Below are positions 43,584 to 54,538 of a stretch of DNA of 64,000 nt, piece by piece. Position numbers and translations under genes: made by a program. This stretch comes from Rikenellaceae bacterium (GTDB taxonomy: Bacteria; Bacteroidota; Bacteroidia; Bacteroidales; Rikenellaceae). Every line of letters begins with the position of its first letter. Position 1 is the first letter of the stretch. Below the pieces are notes generated by a model. It did not search any database. It was not told the DNA's origin and saw nothing but the letters and a program-made list of their open reading frames with translations. Where the stretch lies: the NCBI GenBank assembly GCA_021201795.1, contig JAJQEF010000020.1, forward strand, positions 154,357 through 218,356. Reading direction: 5' to 3'.

Positions 43584-43911
43584 TGTTTATCGATTTTTCG
43601 ATATTACATATTTTAGTTCTCGTTATTGTCCTTGTATTTGTTAGTTTATGAATAAGAGCCAGTTCCATAAAACATTCTCCCTCATCTAGTAGTATGGTTT
43701 TCTCGGGAGGCAAGGAGATTGATATTGTGTAGGTATCGATTACGGTTAAGTGGTCCGATTGTCCTGCATGTATTTTTTCTGAAAGAAGTTTGGTATAAAT
43801 AACAGCCTCTGCGTAATAATCCGAAAGAATAACAGGTTCGCCTGTCGATCCACTGCGGACTTTTATTACTATGCTCATCGAACTGCCTTGATAATAAGTA
43901 CGGTATCTCAT
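43573..43911 (-). CDS. Small protein upstream of the SGNH gene, phage baseplate-like
   Basis: A 112-residue protein overlapping the next gene start by 11 bases. It is strand-rich (SIVIKVRSGSTGEPVILSDY, TYTISISLPPEKTILLDEG) and resembles the short BppU/baseplate-upper-type N-domains that precede receptor-binding proteins in tailed phages. A second Met at residue 12 (MSIVIKV) may be the true start. No other tail genes are nearby, so the pair is an orphan phage-derived unit. Confidence 0.55.
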   Translation of the reverse strand: MRYRTYYQGSSMSIVIKVRSGSTGEPVILSDYYAEAVIYTKLLSEKIHAGQSDHLTVIDTYTISISLPPEKTILLDEGECFMELALIHKLTNTRTITRTKICNIEKSINNGK

Positions 43912-44049
43912 TAAAATTTAGTTTTTGCCAAATTTAATAACAAGGCTGTTTTAAGATTTATACATTTTTTAATCATAATTATCCTCATAAAACGTTTTAT
44001 TATAGATATTCACTAATGCTGTCGATTCGGTTAAAAAACACACATTTAC

Positions 44050-44080
44050 TTTGAATATATAACAAATAGGATTAACTTTG
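44050..44080 (+). promoter_or_regulatory. Bacteroidota-type promoter of the DUF1573 gene
   Basis: TTTG at 44050-44053 and TAACTTTG at 44073-44080 are 19 bases apart, an excellent match to the Bacteroidota consensus. The start of transcription falls shortly after 44080, which rules out the TTG at 44078 as start codon and supports ATG 44102. Confidence 0.85.
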
Positions 44081-44101
44081 CACTACAAAAAAAATTCAGG
44101 T

Positions 44102-45205
44102 ATGGCTTTGAGGCGGCTGGGCGGAAAGATATTTACATTTTTCGCTATTTTTATATTGTGCGGTATAGGTGCTGCTGTAGGACAGGATGTCGTCCGGTTC
44201 GATAAACTTATCCATGACTTCGGTAAAATAAATGAAGTCGATGGCGCCGTTACTTATGTTTTTGAGTTCGAGAACATAGGTATGGTTCCTTATGTTATCG
44301 ACCATGTAGCCGTTTCCTGCGGATGTACCACTCCTGAATATGACAAGGCTCCTGTAATGCCTGGGAAAAAAGGAAAGATTTCCATTACCTATGATCCGGC
44401 AGGCCGTCCCGGAGCATTCAGCAAGGATGTGATAATAACTGCGAATAATAGAAAAGAAAGAACCACACTCGTAATAACCGGCGATGTTGCCGGACGGCCG
44501 AGAACGGTCGAAGAAAATTATCCTATCAGTCTTGCGGCAGGGCTGCGATCCGACAGGAATTCTTTTTTATTTGGATATATGTCGCGCGGAAACTCCGGCA
44601 GCAGAAGTATAGAACTATATAACTCGGGGAAAGATCCTGCAAAAATTTCTTTTGAAACCAAAGGAAATGTTCCGGAATCCGTGTATTCCGTAAAAGTAGT
44701 CCCGGAAGTGATCGGACCCGGAGAGAAAGGTGAGATGATCTTTACATACGATCTTACTAGGGCTGATATTTGGGGATTGGTGTCGACTACTGTCCTTATT
44801 ACGGTGAACGGCAAAAGATCCGCTATGGATTTTACCGCATATTCGACGATAACGGAAGATTTTACGAAACTTACCCAGAAACAAAAAGAGAATGCTCCGT
44901 CAGGAGAATTTTCTTCTCAGTTCCATCATTTCAACGAACTTCCTGAAGGAGTTACGGTCGAACATGAGTTCGTATTGGTAAATAAAGGAAATGATCCCTT
45001 GATAATCCGTAGTGTACTGCCTAATAGCAGTAAAATTACCGCAACGGTAGATCGTACGGAGTTGAAAAAAGGCGAGGGGGCTATCTTTAAGGTTACGTTG
45101 AATACGGCAGGAATGGATGGAAGAGTAAGTGAAAGTGTTACGATTATATTAAATGACCCGTCGCGCCCGATGAGGGAACTTCGTCTGGCAGCTACGGTAA
45201 AATAG
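44102..45205 (+). CDS. DUF1573 exported protein
   Basis: A 367-residue protein with signal peptide (FTFFAIFILCGIGAAVGQ) and tandem DUF1573 immunoglobulin-like domains. The first, about 30-120, has FDKLIHDFGKINEVDG, VSCGCTTPEYDKAPVMPGK and ISITYDPAGRPGAFSK; the last, about 280-365, has GVTVEHEFVLVNKGNDPLII. The Cys-Gly-Cys pair is the family hallmark. The proteins are periplasmic or surface-exposed and of unknown function. It lies 24 bases before nfnA and may be co-transcribed with it. Confidence 0.9.
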   Translation: MALRRLGGKIFTFFAIFILCGIGAAVGQDVVRFDKLIHDFGKINEVDGAVTYVFEFENIGMVPYVIDHVAVSCGCTTPEYDKAPVMPGKKGKISITYDPAGRPGAFSKDVIITANNRKERTTLVITGDVAGRPRTVEENYPISLAAGLRSDRNSFLFGYMSRGNSGSRSIELYNSGKDPAKISFETKGNVPESVYSVKVVPEVIGPGEKGEMIFTYDLTRADIWGLVSTTVLITVNGKRSAMDFTAYSTITEDFTKLTQKQKENAPSGEFSSQFHHFNELPEGVTVEHEFVLVNKGNDPLIIRSVLPNSSKITATVDRTELKKGEGAIFKVTLNTAGMDGRVSESVTIILNDPSRPMRELRLAATVK

Positions 45206-45229
45206 CTGGAAAACCTAAAATTTAAATAA

Positions 45230-46114
45230 ATGTTTGAAATTTTAAAGAAGCAGGAGCTTGCCCAGAATATTATTCTGATGAACGTTAAGGCTCCGAGGGT
45301 TGCTAAAAGTGCGAAACCGGGACAATTTGTGATTGTTAAGGTCGGAGACAAAGGCGAACGAATACCGTTGACTATATCCGATTACAACGCAGAGGAGGGA
45401 TGGGTGACCATCGTGACCCAGATCGTGGGATCTTCTACCGAAAAAATTTGCGCGCTGAACGTAGGCGACAGTTTCTCTGCATTCGTAGGACCTCTCGGAC
45501 ATCCGTCAGAATTTGTTTATGACAATATCGACGAGCTCCGCTCCAAGAATATTCTTTTTATTGCCGGTGGTGTGGGAACTGCTCCTGTATATCCTCAGGT
45601 TAAATGGCTCCATGAACAGGGAGCTCATGCGGATGTAATTATAGGTGCGAAAAATAAAGATCTTCTTATTCTTACCGAGGAGATGAAAGCGGTTGCCGAG
45701 AATCTTTATATCGCTACCGATGACGGAAGTGTCGGATTCAAAGGTCTGGTTACCAATCTTATGAAAGATCTTATCGACAATCAGGGTAAAAAATACGATG
45801 TGGTGGTTGCTATCGGACCAATGATAATGATGAAGTTCGTGGCTCTTGCTACCAAGGAATACGGAATAAAAACGATTGTCAGTCTTAACAGCCTTATGGT
45901 GGACGGGACAGGAATGTGCGGAGCGTGCCGGGTAAGCGTAGGAGGGAAAACATACTTTACTTGCGTGGACGGTCCGGAATTCGATGCACACCAGGTGGAT
46001 TTCGAAGAGGCGATGCGCAGGCAGGGAATGTATAAGACCATCGAGAGCCGCATTGAAAAAATGGAGCAGGAAAAAGCCGCAGGTCACAACTGTAAAATAG
46101 GATTGGATAAATAA
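45230..46114 (+). CDS. nfnA: NfnA/SudB-like FAD, [2Fe-2S] oxidoreductase subunit
   Basis: The 294-residue small subunit of NADH-dependent reduced ferredoxin:NADP oxidoreductase, an electron-bifurcating complex in anaerobes. An FAD domain spans about residues 1-100 (RIPLTISDYNAEEGWVTIV). The NAD domain begins NILFIAGGVGTAPVYPQVKW, and the [2Fe-2S] cysteines lie in GTGMCGACRVSVGGKTYFTC near the end. It is followed after 36 bases by the large subunit. The related dihydroorotate dehydrogenase subunit PyrK is excluded by the partner gene. Confidence 0.92.
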   Translation: MFEILKKQELAQNIILMNVKAPRVAKSAKPGQFVIVKVGDKGERIPLTISDYNAEEGWVTIVTQIVGSSTEKICALNVGDSFSAFVGPLGHPSEFVYDNIDELRSKNILFIAGGVGTAPVYPQVKWLHEQGAHADVIIGAKNKDLLILTEEMKAVAENLYIATDDGSVGFKGLVTNLMKDLIDNQGKKYDVVVAIGPMIMMKFVALATKEYGIKTIVSLNSLMVDGTGMCGACRVSVGGKTYFTCVDGPEFDAHQVDFEEAMRRQGMYKTIESRIEKMEQEKAAGHNCKIGLDK

Positions 46115-46150
46115 CCCACATAGAACAACAGAAAAAACAACAGAAATAAA

Positions 46151-47545
46151 ATGGCAAATAAAATACCGCGCGTACCTGTGCGCGAACAGGATCCGTTAGT
46201 CAGGGCTTCGAATTTTGCGGAAGTATGCTACGGATATAATGTCGAAGAAGCTAAACTCGAGGCATCACGCTGTATAAACTGTAAAAAACCACGCTGTGTG
46301 GACATGTGTCCGGTAAGCGTAAAAATTCCTGATTTCATACAGGAAGTAGCTAACGGTAATTTCGAGACAGCCTCCCGTATAATTGCTGAAGACAGCCTTC
46401 TGCCTTCAGTCTGCGGAAGGGTTTGCCCGCAGGAATCACAGTGCGAAGGGGCTTGCATTCTGGGAATCAAGGGAGAGCCGGTTGCTATCGGCAAACTTGA
46501 ACAATTCGTGGGCGACTGGGGACGTGATAACAATGTAGACCTGTCGGAGGTAGGACCTTCTAACGGACATAAAGTAGCTGTAATAGGTAGCGGACCTGCA
46601 GGATTGGCATGTGCTGCCGACCTTGCAAAGATGGGCTACGAGGTCAAAATCTTCGAAGCTCTTCACAAACCGGGAGGTGTTTTGGAGTACGGTATTCCGG
46701 AGTTCCGCCTTCCGAAAAACGATGTGGTCGCTAAAGAAATCGATAACGTACGCAAACTCGGAGTGGAAATAGAAACCGATGTTGTCGTAGGACGCACCGT
46801 TACGGTCGACGATCTTCTCGATCATGAAGGTTACGATGCCGTATTTATCGGTTCAGGGGCAGGTCTCCCTAAATTTATGGGGATCCCGGGCGAGAACCTT
46901 AACGGGGTAGTATCTGCTAATGAGTTTCTTACTCGTGCGAATCTTATGAAGGCGTTCGATCAGGAATACGATACTCCTATCTACGTAGGTAAAAGCGTAG
47001 CAGTAGTTGGTGGAGGTAACGTAGCGATGGACGCCGTGCGAACAGCTAAAAGGCTTGGCGCTGAGTCGTTCATTATTTACAGACGTTCTGAAAAAGAACT
47101 TCCTGCGAGGGTCGAAGAGGTCCACCATGCTAAGGAAGAAGGAATCATATTCAAAATGCTTACGAATCCTACAGAAGTGCTTGGAGACGAGAACGGATGG
47201 GTTCGTGGACTGAGATGCGTACAAATGGAGCTTGGCGAGCCCGATGCTTCCGGCAGACGTTCGCCGCAGGTAATTCCTGATTCGCAATTCGATATAGAGT
47301 GCGATGTAGTTATTATGGCATTGGGAACTTCTCCGAATCCTCTTATATCGTCTACAACTGAAGGTCTCGATATTAATCGCTGGGGATGTCTGGTTGCGGA
47401 AGATGCGACAGGAGCTACTACCCGCGAAGGGATCTTTGCAGGAGGGGATGCCGTGACCGGAGCGGCTACCGTAATCCTTGCTATGGGTGCGGGACGTGCT
47501 TCAGCAAAAGCGATCGATGAATATATTAAAAGTAAGAAACAGTAA
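46151..47545 (+). CDS. nfnB: NfnB/GltA-like FAD, 4Fe-4S NADPH oxidoreductase subunit
   Basis: The 464-residue large subunit (annotated glutamate synthase small chain-like or SudA). The N-terminal clusters use CINCKKPRCVDMCPVSVKIP and LPSVCGRVCPQESQCEGAC. The FAD site is VAVIGSGPAGLACAADLAKM and the NADPH site is VAVVGGGNVAMDAVRTAKR. With nfnA it couples NADH and ferredoxin oxidation to NADPH production in the cytosol. There is no large glutamate synthase gene beside it, which supports the Nfn role. A terminator follows. Confidence 0.93.
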   Translation: MANKIPRVPVREQDPLVRASNFAEVCYGYNVEEAKLEASRCINCKKPRCVDMCPVSVKIPDFIQEVANGNFETASRIIAEDSLLPSVCGRVCPQESQCEGACILGIKGEPVAIGKLEQFVGDWGRDNNVDLSEVGPSNGHKVAVIGSGPAGLACAADLAKMGYEVKIFEALHKPGGVLEYGIPEFRLPKNDVVAKEIDNVRKLGVEIETDVVVGRTVTVDDLLDHEGYDAVFIGSGAGLPKFMGIPGENLNGVVSANEFLTRANLMKAFDQEYDTPIYVGKSVAVVGGGNVAMDAVRTAKRLGAESFIIYRRSEKELPARVEEVHHAKEEGIIFKMLTNPTEVLGDENGWVRGLRCVQMELGEPDASGRRSPQVIPDSQFDIECDVVIMALGTSPNPLISSTTEGLDINRWGCLVAEDATGATTREGIFAGGDAVTGAATVILAMGAGRASAKAIDEYIKSKKQ

Positions 47546-47561
47546 TTATATTGTTTCAACT

Positions 47562-47591
47562 ATAAAAAACCGCCTTAATGGGCGGTTTTTA
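47562..47591. terminator. Bidirectional terminator between nfnB and mutS
   Basis: AAAAAACCGCC pairs with GGCGGTTTTTAT around TTAAT. It serves both converging genes. Confidence 0.9.
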
Positions 47592-47592
47592 T

Positions 47593-50210
47593 TTATTTAT
47601 CTTTTACTCCTGTCAGTCGTTTTATTTCATGGAGCTTGTTGAGCGCTTCCAGCGGAGTCAGATTGTCTATATCCAGTCCTTCGATCTCATCGCGGATATT
47701 CGCGAGAACAGGATCATCTAACTGAAAAATACTCAACTGCATGTCGCCGGCCTTCGGAAGGTTGGATTTGATATCTCCTATACCGTTGCGGTGTCTGTCT
47801 TCCAAATCTTTAAGTATCTTATTCGCACGTGTGATAATGCTCCGCGGCATTCCTGCCATCTTTGCTACATGGATACCGAAAGAATGTTCGGTTCCACCGC
47901 GAACGAGCTTACGTATAAATACCACATTATTATCTACTTCTTTTACAGAAACATTATAATTCTTAACCCTCTCGTACTGGGTTTCCATTTCATTGAGTTC
48001 GTGGTAATGGGTCGCGAACAGCGTTTTGGCTTTGGCTCTCGGGTGCTCATGGAGATATTCCACCATCGCCCATGCGATAGAGATACCGTCGTACGTACTC
48101 GTCCCGCGCCCTATCTCATCCAATAGTATGAGGCTGCGGTCGGAGATATTGTTCAAAATGCTCGCCGATTCGAGCATCTCTACCATAAAAGTAGATTCTC
48201 CCTGAGAGAGATTGTCCGATGCGCCGACACGGGTGAATATTTTATCCACTATCCCTATCTCCGCACTTTGAGCCGGAACATAACATCCGATCTGAGCCAT
48301 CAGAACTATCAGTGCAGTCTGTCTGAGCAGTGCCGACTTACCCGACATATTTGGTCCCGTTATCATTATTATCTGCTGCTGCTGGTCGTCGAGATAAATA
48401 TCGTTAGGGATGTATTCTTCCCCTATCGGTAAAACCGATTCTATTACCGGATGCCGTCCGTTTTTTATATTGATAACGGTGCCCTCGTTAACGTAGGGTT
48501 TGCAGTACTTCCGCTCTATGGATATTTTGGCAAAAGAAAGAAGACAATCAAGCTTCGAGACTATATTGGCATCTATCTGTAAATTGTGCAGATGCTTTAA
48601 AACCTCGTTGACGAGTTCGTTGAATATCTGCTGCTCGATGATAAGGGTCTTCTCTTCCGCACCAAGAATTTTGTTTTCGTATTCTTTGAGTTCTTCGGTG
48701 ATATATCTCTCTGCACTTACCAGAGTTTGCTTCCTGATCCATTCGGGCGGTACCTTGTCCTTATGAGTGTTGCGTACCTCGATATAATATCCTAAGACAT
48801 TGTTGAAACTTATTTTCAGGGATGGTATTCCTGTTTTTTCACTCTCCCGTTCCTGTATCTCCAAAAGAATATCCTTGCCGTGACGCGCTATCTCCCTCAG
48901 TTCATCCAGTTCGATATTGACTCCATCCGCTATAACTCCGCCCTTCTGTATCTGGTTGGAAGTATCCGGATAAATATGGGAATCGATCATGTTACGGATA
49001 TCGAAACATTCCTTGAGCCGTTCTCCATGAGCCGCAAGAAGATTATTATTGGAATCTATACATAATTTCTTGATTCTTTCGATAGCGAACAAAGCATTTT
49101 TCAATTGTACGATTTCTCTCGGGGTTACCCTTAATGCGGATATCTTTGAAATGATCCTCTCCATATCCCCGACCTGGTCGGTAAGTTCCGATAAACGGTC
49201 GCAGAGATCGGCATCATCCATGAACCGGCCGGTGATGTTCAGTCTTTCGTTGATTTCTTCGATATTTTTCAGGGGAAGCGAGATCCATCTTTTGAGCATA
49301 CGTGCACCCATAGGAGAGACGGTTCTGTCTATTACTCCCGTGAAACTTATATTTTTTTCTGTATTCGAAGAAAAAAGTTCGAGATTGCGTATGGAAAATT
49401 TATCTATCCATACGTATTTATCCTCGTCGATTCGCGAAATGGAAGAGATGTGCCCTGTATTTTTATGTTCTGTGAAATCCAGGTAATACAAAAGTGCACC
49501 TGCTGCTGTGACGGCATTTTCATGCGAACCTAATCCGAATCCGCGCAGGGATTTTACCTGAAGCTGCGTCATTAGTTTCTCACGGTTGCGGTCGGGTGTG
49601 AAGATCCAGTCGTCCAGTTTATATGAATAATAATTCTGGCCGAACATTGATCTGTAATCCGATTCGCGGCTCTTTTGGTATATTATCTCCTTAGGTAAAA
49701 AATTCGCGACCAGTTTGTCGACATATTCCCTTGTTCCCTCCGCGGTATAAAACTCCCCGGTAGAAATATCCAGAAATGCCACTCCTACGGATTTGGCCCC
49801 GAAAAATATTCCTGCAAGGAACGTGTTCTCGTTATGATCGAGTATGTTGTCATGGGAAAAAATTCCCGGGGTTACGAGTTCCGTAACCCCTCTCTTAACG
49901 ATTTTTTTCGTCATTTTGGGATCCTCGAGCTGTTCGCAGATAGCGACTCTTTCGCCGGACGCACCAGTTTAGGAAGATAAGTGTCCAGAGCGTGGTACGG
50001 GAATCCTGCCAGTTCGACGGAAGATGCCTGCCCGTTCGCCCGTTTGGTTAGGGTTATACCTAATATCTTACTCGATTTTATAGCATCGTCGCCGAAGGTC
50101 TCGTAAAAGTCGCCGACCCTGAAAAGCAGTATGGCATCAGGATGTACCGCTTTCACCTCGTAATACTGTTTCATCAACGGGGTTTCGACGTATTTCTTCT
50201 CTTTAGTCAA
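47593..50210 (-). pseudogene. mutS: DNA mismatch repair protein MutS, frameshifted in the N-terminal domain
   Basis: MutS binds mismatches and starts repair with MutL. The frame from TTG 50210 ([20 protein letters not shown]) carries the mismatch-binding FYE motif ([13 protein letters not shown]) and runs to [11 protein letters not shown], then stops at 49911. The next frame reads [20 protein letters not shown] and stays open to the end, with Walker [14 protein letters not shown], Walker [17 protein letters not shown] and [12 protein letters not shown]. The expected join is [13 protein letters not shown]. It is restored by adding one C to CC at 49957-49958 (minus strand), so a C3 run has lost a base. 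As written, the DNA-binding domain I is separated from the rest. An ATG at 49914 could produce a MutS lacking domain I, which would be inactive for mismatch recognition. Confidence 0.9.
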
Positions 50211-50309
50211 GTGCTTGTAGTTTATTATTGAAATTCGTATCAAATTTAAATAAAATAATGATTATTTGTCCTGAAATAGCTATTTTTGTAAATTATTTGT
50301 GCACTCAAG

Positions 50310-51332
50310 ATGAACGTTAAAGATTTATTCAGGAACAATATAAAGAACCTCGCCCCATATTCGACTGCAAGGGATGAATATACGGGCGATATAGGCATCT
50401 ATCTGGATGCCAATGAGAACCCCTATGATAATGGTTACAACCGTTACCCTGATCCTCATCAGAAATCGTTGAAGGAAAAGATATCTGCAATCAAGAATAT
50501 CCCTGCGGAAAAAATATTTATAAGTAACGGAAGCGATGAGCCGATAGACTTGGTTTACCGCATTTTCTGTGAGCCACGTATACATAACGTTGTTTCTATT
50601 GCCCCGACTTACGGGATGTATAAAGTTGCGGCTCAGACGAACGATGTGGAGTTCCGGGAAGTTATGTTGGACGAAAATTTTCGTTTGGACTCCGGAAAAT
50701 TACTCGACGCTGCGGATGAACACACACGGTTGATATTTCTCTGTTCACCGAACAATCCTTCGGGCAACCTCCTTGAAAAGAGCGAGGTTCTGGAACTTCT
50801 TGAAAAATTCAACGGCATAGTGATTATTGACGAAGCGTATATTGATTTTGCAGAAGCCGAAAGTACAACGACGCTTCTTGACCAATATCCGAATCTTATC
50901 GTTCTACAGACTTTGTCTAAGGCATGGGGGCTCGCTGGACTCAGGCTTGGTCTCGCGTTTGCACATCCTGATGTCTCTACCGTTATGGGACGCGTTAAGT
51001 ATCCTTACAATATCAATGTGGTTACGCAGAAAATTGTCAGTCAGGAACTGGAAGTTCCGCGTGATACGCAGATAAAGGAAATTGTAACTGAACGACGGAA
51101 TCTCGAAGAGACTCTTCCTGCAATACCGGTAATTAAAAAGGTGTATCCGAGCGATGCGAATTTTATTCTGGTAAAGGTAGATGAGCCGCGTAACGTGTAT
51201 GAAATACTTATTGAGGAAGGCATTATCGTTCGCGACAGGTCGAAAATTCCCGGCTGCGAAGGTTGCCTGAGAATTACTGTAGGTACACCGGAAGAGAACC
51301 GCAGATTAATTGAAATATTAAACGGATTATAA
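50310..51332 (+). CDS. hisC: Histidinol-phosphate aminotransferase
   Basis: A 340-residue PLP enzyme converting imidazole-acetol phosphate to histidinol phosphate. Features are [19 protein letters not shown] at the N-terminus, [42 protein letters not shown], and the PLP lysine in [15 protein letters not shown]. It starts a tight run hisC-hisB-hisH-hisA-hisF-hisIE-ruvB and ends one base before hisB. Neither hisG nor hisD is in front of it, so those steps must be encoded elsewhere. Confidence 0.96.
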   Translation: MNVKDLFRNNIKNLAPYSTARDEYTGDIGIYLDANENPYDNGYNRYPDPHQKSLKEKISAIKNIPAEKIFISNGSDEPIDLVYRIFCEPRIHNVVSIAPTYGMYKVAAQTNDVEFREVMLDENFRLDSGKLLDAADEHTRLIFLCSPNNPSGNLLEKSEVLELLEKFNGIVIIDEAYIDFAEAESTTTLLDQYPNLIVLQTLSKAWGLAGLRLGLAFAHPDVSTVMGRVKYPYNINVVTQKIVSQELEVPRDTQIKEIVTERRNLEETLPAIPVIKKVYPSDANFILVKVDEPRNVYEILIEEGIIVRDRSKIPGCEGCLRITVGTPEENRRLIEILNGL

Positions 51333-51333
51333 A

Positions 51334-52464
51334 ATGGCTCGTAAAAGAGTGTTATTCATAGACAGGGACGGAACCCTTATTATAGAACCTCCTGTAGATT
51401 TTCAGGTAGACAGCCTCGAAAAGCTCGATTATTATCCCGGTGTGTTCGGAGGAATGAGCCGTATCAAAGATCTCGATTATGAACTTGTAATGGTTACCAA
51501 CCAGGACGGTTTGGGAACGAAATCGTTCCCGGAAGATAGCTTCTGGCCTGTACAGAACAGAATGATAAAGACCTTCGAAGGGGAGGGGATTCATTTTAAC
51601 GCGGTACTTATCGATAAATCCTTCACGGACGAGAATAAACCTACCAGAAAACCCGGAACCGGAATGTTGACTTCTTATATGGACGGAAGTTACGACCTGG
51701 AAAATTCTTATGTCATAGGTGACAGGGTGACAGATATCATTCTCGCCCGAAATCTCGGAGCCAAAGGCATCCTGGTTCAGACCCAGGACTGCGGAGAGGA
51801 TATGATTGAAGATATCGGGCTTGAAGGAACGTGCGTACTCATTACCGATGACTGGACGGAGATATACTCGTTTCTGAGATTCGGTGACAGGGTCGCAACC
51901 ATCGAACGAAAGACTCGCGAGACCGATATAAAACTTACCCTCGATCTGGACGGAAGAGGAGAAAATAATATATACACCGGACTGCATTTCTTCGATCATA
52001 TGCTTGAGCAGATAATCCACCATGCAGGAGTTTCTATAAATCTCGATGTCAAAGGCGATCTTCATGTTGATGAGCACCATACGATCGAGGATGTTGCGAT
52101 AGTTCTCGGACAGGCGATCTACCAGTCTCTCGGAAGCAAGCTGGGAATAGAGCGCTACGGTTACTGCCTGCCTATGGACGAATGCGATGCTACAGTTCTA
52201 TTGGACTTCGGAGGAAGGATAGATTTTATGTGGAACGTGGAATTTAAACGAGAAAAGATTGGCGACGTACCTACGGAGATGTTCTGCCATTTCTTCAAAA
52301 GTCTCTGCGAAGCAGCAAAATGCAATCTGCATATCAGCGCTACCGGAGAAAACGAACACCATAAGATTGAAGGCATCTTCAAAGCATTCTCACGTGCATT
52401 GAAAATGGCGATAGCAAGAAATCCGATGAGTTATTCCATCCCGAGCAGTAAAGGAGCATTATGA
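51334..52464 (+). CDS. hisB: Bifunctional histidinol-phosphatase / imidazoleglycerol-phosphate dehydratase
   Basis: A 376-residue fusion. The N-terminal HAD phosphatase, about 1-165, has [15 protein letters not shown] and [14 protein letters not shown], with KPGTGML and GDRVTDI. The C-terminal dehydratase, about 185-376, has [30 protein letters not shown] and [16 protein letters not shown], with His/Glu metal ligands. It carries out steps 6 and 8 of histidine synthesis. Its last four bases overlap hisH (ATGA type). Confidence 0.96.
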   Translation: MARKRVLFIDRDGTLIIEPPVDFQVDSLEKLDYYPGVFGGMSRIKDLDYELVMVTNQDGLGTKSFPEDSFWPVQNRMIKTFEGEGIHFNAVLIDKSFTDENKPTRKPGTGMLTSYMDGSYDLENSYVIGDRVTDIILARNLGAKGILVQTQDCGEDMIEDIGLEGTCVLITDDWTEIYSFLRFGDRVATIERKTRETDIKLTLDLDGRGENNIYTGLHFFDHMLEQIIHHAGVSINLDVKGDLHVDEHHTIEDVAIVLGQAIYQSLGSKLGIERYGYCLPMDECDATVLLDFGGRIDFMWNVEFKREKIGDVPTEMFCHFFKSLCEAAKCNLHISATGENEHHKIEGIFKAFSRALKMAIARNPMSYSIPSSKGAL

Positions 52465-53042
52465 TAACGATTATAGATTACGGAACAGGGAACCTCGAAT
52501 CGGTTAAGAATGCCCTGAACAGGCTGAATGCCGAATATATCCTCTCTTCCGATCATGAAACGATAAGGAACAGTGAGAGAGTGCTTCTTCCCGGAGTAGG
52601 AGAGGCTTATATGGCTATGGATAAACTTCGTGAACGCGGACTTCCCGAAGTCATAAAATCGCTTACACAACCTGTGCTCGGAATATGTATAGGACTGCAA
52701 TTGTTATGCAGTCACAGCGAAGAGAGCGACACGGAATGTATCGGAGTATTCGAAAACAAAGTAAAGAAGCTCCGATCCGATACGCTGAAAATCCCCCACA
52801 TGGGATGGAACGATATCTACGATCTTCGCAGCCCGTTGTTCAAAGGCGTAGAGGAATATTCGTACGTTTATTATGTCCATTCTTACGCTGCGGAAAAGAA
52901 TGAAAATACGATAGCCGTAACGGATTATGGTATTGAATACAGCGGAGCTTTAAACAGGGACAATTTTTACGGAGTGCAGTTCCACCCTGAAAAAAGTAGC
53001 ACCATAGGAGAAAAAATACTTAAAAACTTTTTGGAATTATGA
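52461..53042 (+). CDS. hisH: Imidazole glycerol phosphate synthase, glutaminase subunit
   Basis: A 193-residue class I glutamine amidotransferase. The nucleophile Cys lies in [18 protein letters not shown], and the His-x-Glu partner in [10 protein letters not shown]. It supplies ammonia to HisF. It overlaps hisB by 4 bases and hisA by 4, so translation is coupled along the operon. Confidence 0.96.
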   Translation: MITIIDYGTGNLESVKNALNRLNAEYILSSDHETIRNSERVLLPGVGEAYMAMDKLRERGLPEVIKSLTQPVLGICIGLQLLCSHSEESDTECIGVFENKVKKLRSDTLKIPHMGWNDIYDLRSPLFKGVEEYSYVYYVHSYAAEKNENTIAVTDYGIEYSGALNRDNFYGVQFHPEKSSTIGEKILKNFLEL

Positions 53043-53764
53043 TAACGGTTATTCCTGCCATAGATATAATAGGAGGCGAATGCGTTCGCCTGACACAGGG
53101 TGATTACGACAGGAAAACGACATACTATAAGGACACGCTGGACGCTGCCAAGATGTACGAGGACCTCGGTGTGAGGAGACTGCATCTTGTTGATCTGGAT
53201 GGAGCCAAGAAATCTTACCCTGCAAATCTTGCCACCCTCGAAAAGATTGCCGGCAGGACGCGTCTGTCGGTTCAGTACGGAGGCGGTATAAAGAGCGCGG
53301 AAGCGTTGAAAGACGTATTCGAAAGTGGAGCTTCGCGCGCCATTTGCGGAAGTATCGCGGTCAGTAAACCGGAACTTTTTTCTCGATGGCTCGAATCTTT
53401 CGGACCGGAAAAACTTATCCTCGGTGCGGATGTTAAGAACGGCAAAATCGCTGTTAACGGGTGGCTCGAGAGTGCGGACGAAGGAGTGGACGGCCTGATC
53501 GAAAAATTCCTGACTTACGGTTTATCGCAGGTGATATGTACCGATATATCGAGGGATGGAATGTTGTCCGGACCTAATTTCGAGCTTTATGCTGGATTGC
53601 AGTGTAAATTTCCGACAGTGGATATAACTGTAAGCGGGGGTATTAGCAGTATCGACGATATTTACAAGCTCGATAAAATGGGAATGCGCAGTGTGATAAC
53701 AGGTAAAGCGATCTACGAGAATAAAATATCTCTCGTCGAACTGAAGCAACTTATAAACAACTAA
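53039..53764 (+). CDS. hisA: ProFAR isomerase
   Basis: A 241-residue (beta/alpha)8 isomerase converting ProFAR to PRFAR. The catalytic Asp lies near the start in [19 protein letters not shown], and phosphate-binding loops are seen as [16 protein letters not shown] and [29 protein letters not shown] supplies the second Asp. It overlaps hisH by 4 bases. Confidence 0.96.
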   Translation: MITVIPAIDIIGGECVRLTQGDYDRKTTYYKDTLDAAKMYEDLGVRRLHLVDLDGAKKSYPANLATLEKIAGRTRLSVQYGGGIKSAEALKDVFESGASRAICGSIAVSKPELFSRWLESFGPEKLILGADVKNGKIAVNGWLESADEGVDGLIEKFLTYGLSQVICTDISRDGMLSGPNFELYAGLQCKFPTVDITVSGGISSIDDIYKLDKMGMRSVITGKAIYENKISLVELKQLINN

Positions 53765-53772
53765 TAGTGCAC

Positions 53773-54528
53773 ATGTTAGCTAAAAGAATAATTCCGTGTC
53801 TCGACATTAAAGACGGACAAACGGTTAAAGGCATAAACTTCCTTGAACTCCAGAATGTGGGTGATCCCGTAGAAATGGGTAAACGATACGCAGAAGAGGG
53901 GGCGGACGAACTTGTGTATCTCGATATCAGCGCGACCCTCGAAGGACGAAAAACCTTTGCCGAATTAGTGAAAAGGATCGCAGAAAACATAAATATTCCG
54001 TTCACCGTAGGCGGAGGAATAACTACAGTTGAGGATGCAGGCAGATTATTATTGGCCGGAGCGGATAAAGTTACAGTTAACAGTGCTGCGGTAAGGAACC
54101 CTCAGTTAATCATCGATATCGCTTCGCGCTATGGCCGCCAATTTGTTGTAGTAGCCATCGATGCGAAGATGATTGACGGTAGATGGACCGTGACGACTCA
54201 TGGAGGCAAGCGACCAACTGAACGCGAACTGTTCACATGGGCGCAGGAAGCTCAGGACCGGGGAGCCGGTGAAATATTATTCACTTCGATGGACCACGAC
54301 GGTACGAAGAACGGATATCCGTGCGATACATTCGCTAAATTGTCCGGAATGCTGTCTATTCCGATAGTGGCTTCGGGTGGAGCCGGAAATATCGAACATA
54401 TCGCCGAAGTTTTGACCGACGGTAAGGCGGATGCCGCACTTGCCGCGAGTATATTCCATTACGGGGAGATAAGGATAAACGATTTGAAACAGGCTCTTGC
54501 CGAACAGAACATAAGCGTAAGATTATAA
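53773..54528 (+). CDS. hisF: Imidazole glycerol phosphate synthase, cyclase subunit
   Basis: A 251-residue (beta/alpha)8 cyclase that makes imidazole glycerol phosphate and AICAR from PRFAR and ammonia. The catalytic Asp residues are in [18 protein letters not shown] and [16 protein letters not shown]; phosphate loops are [15 protein letters not shown] and [14 protein letters not shown] chose ATG 53773 ([12 protein letters not shown]); the GTG two codons earlier is less conserved. It lies 8 bases after hisA. Confidence 0.96.
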   Translation: MLAKRIIPCLDIKDGQTVKGINFLELQNVGDPVEMGKRYAEEGADELVYLDISATLEGRKTFAELVKRIAENINIPFTVGGGITTVEDAGRLLLAGADKVTVNSAAVRNPQLIIDIASRYGRQFVVVAIDAKMIDGRWTVTTHGGKRPTERELFTWAQEAQDRGAGEILFTSMDHDGTKNGYPCDTFAKLSGMLSIPIVASGGAGNIEHIAEVLTDGKADAALAASIFHYGEIRINDLKQALAEQNISVRL

Positions 54529-54538
54529 ATTATAGACC

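Noticed and set aside
46151-47545. Glutamate synthase small subunit
   Set aside because: The sequence family is shared, but no large glutamate synthase gene is adjacent while an NfnA-type partner is, so NfnB fits better.
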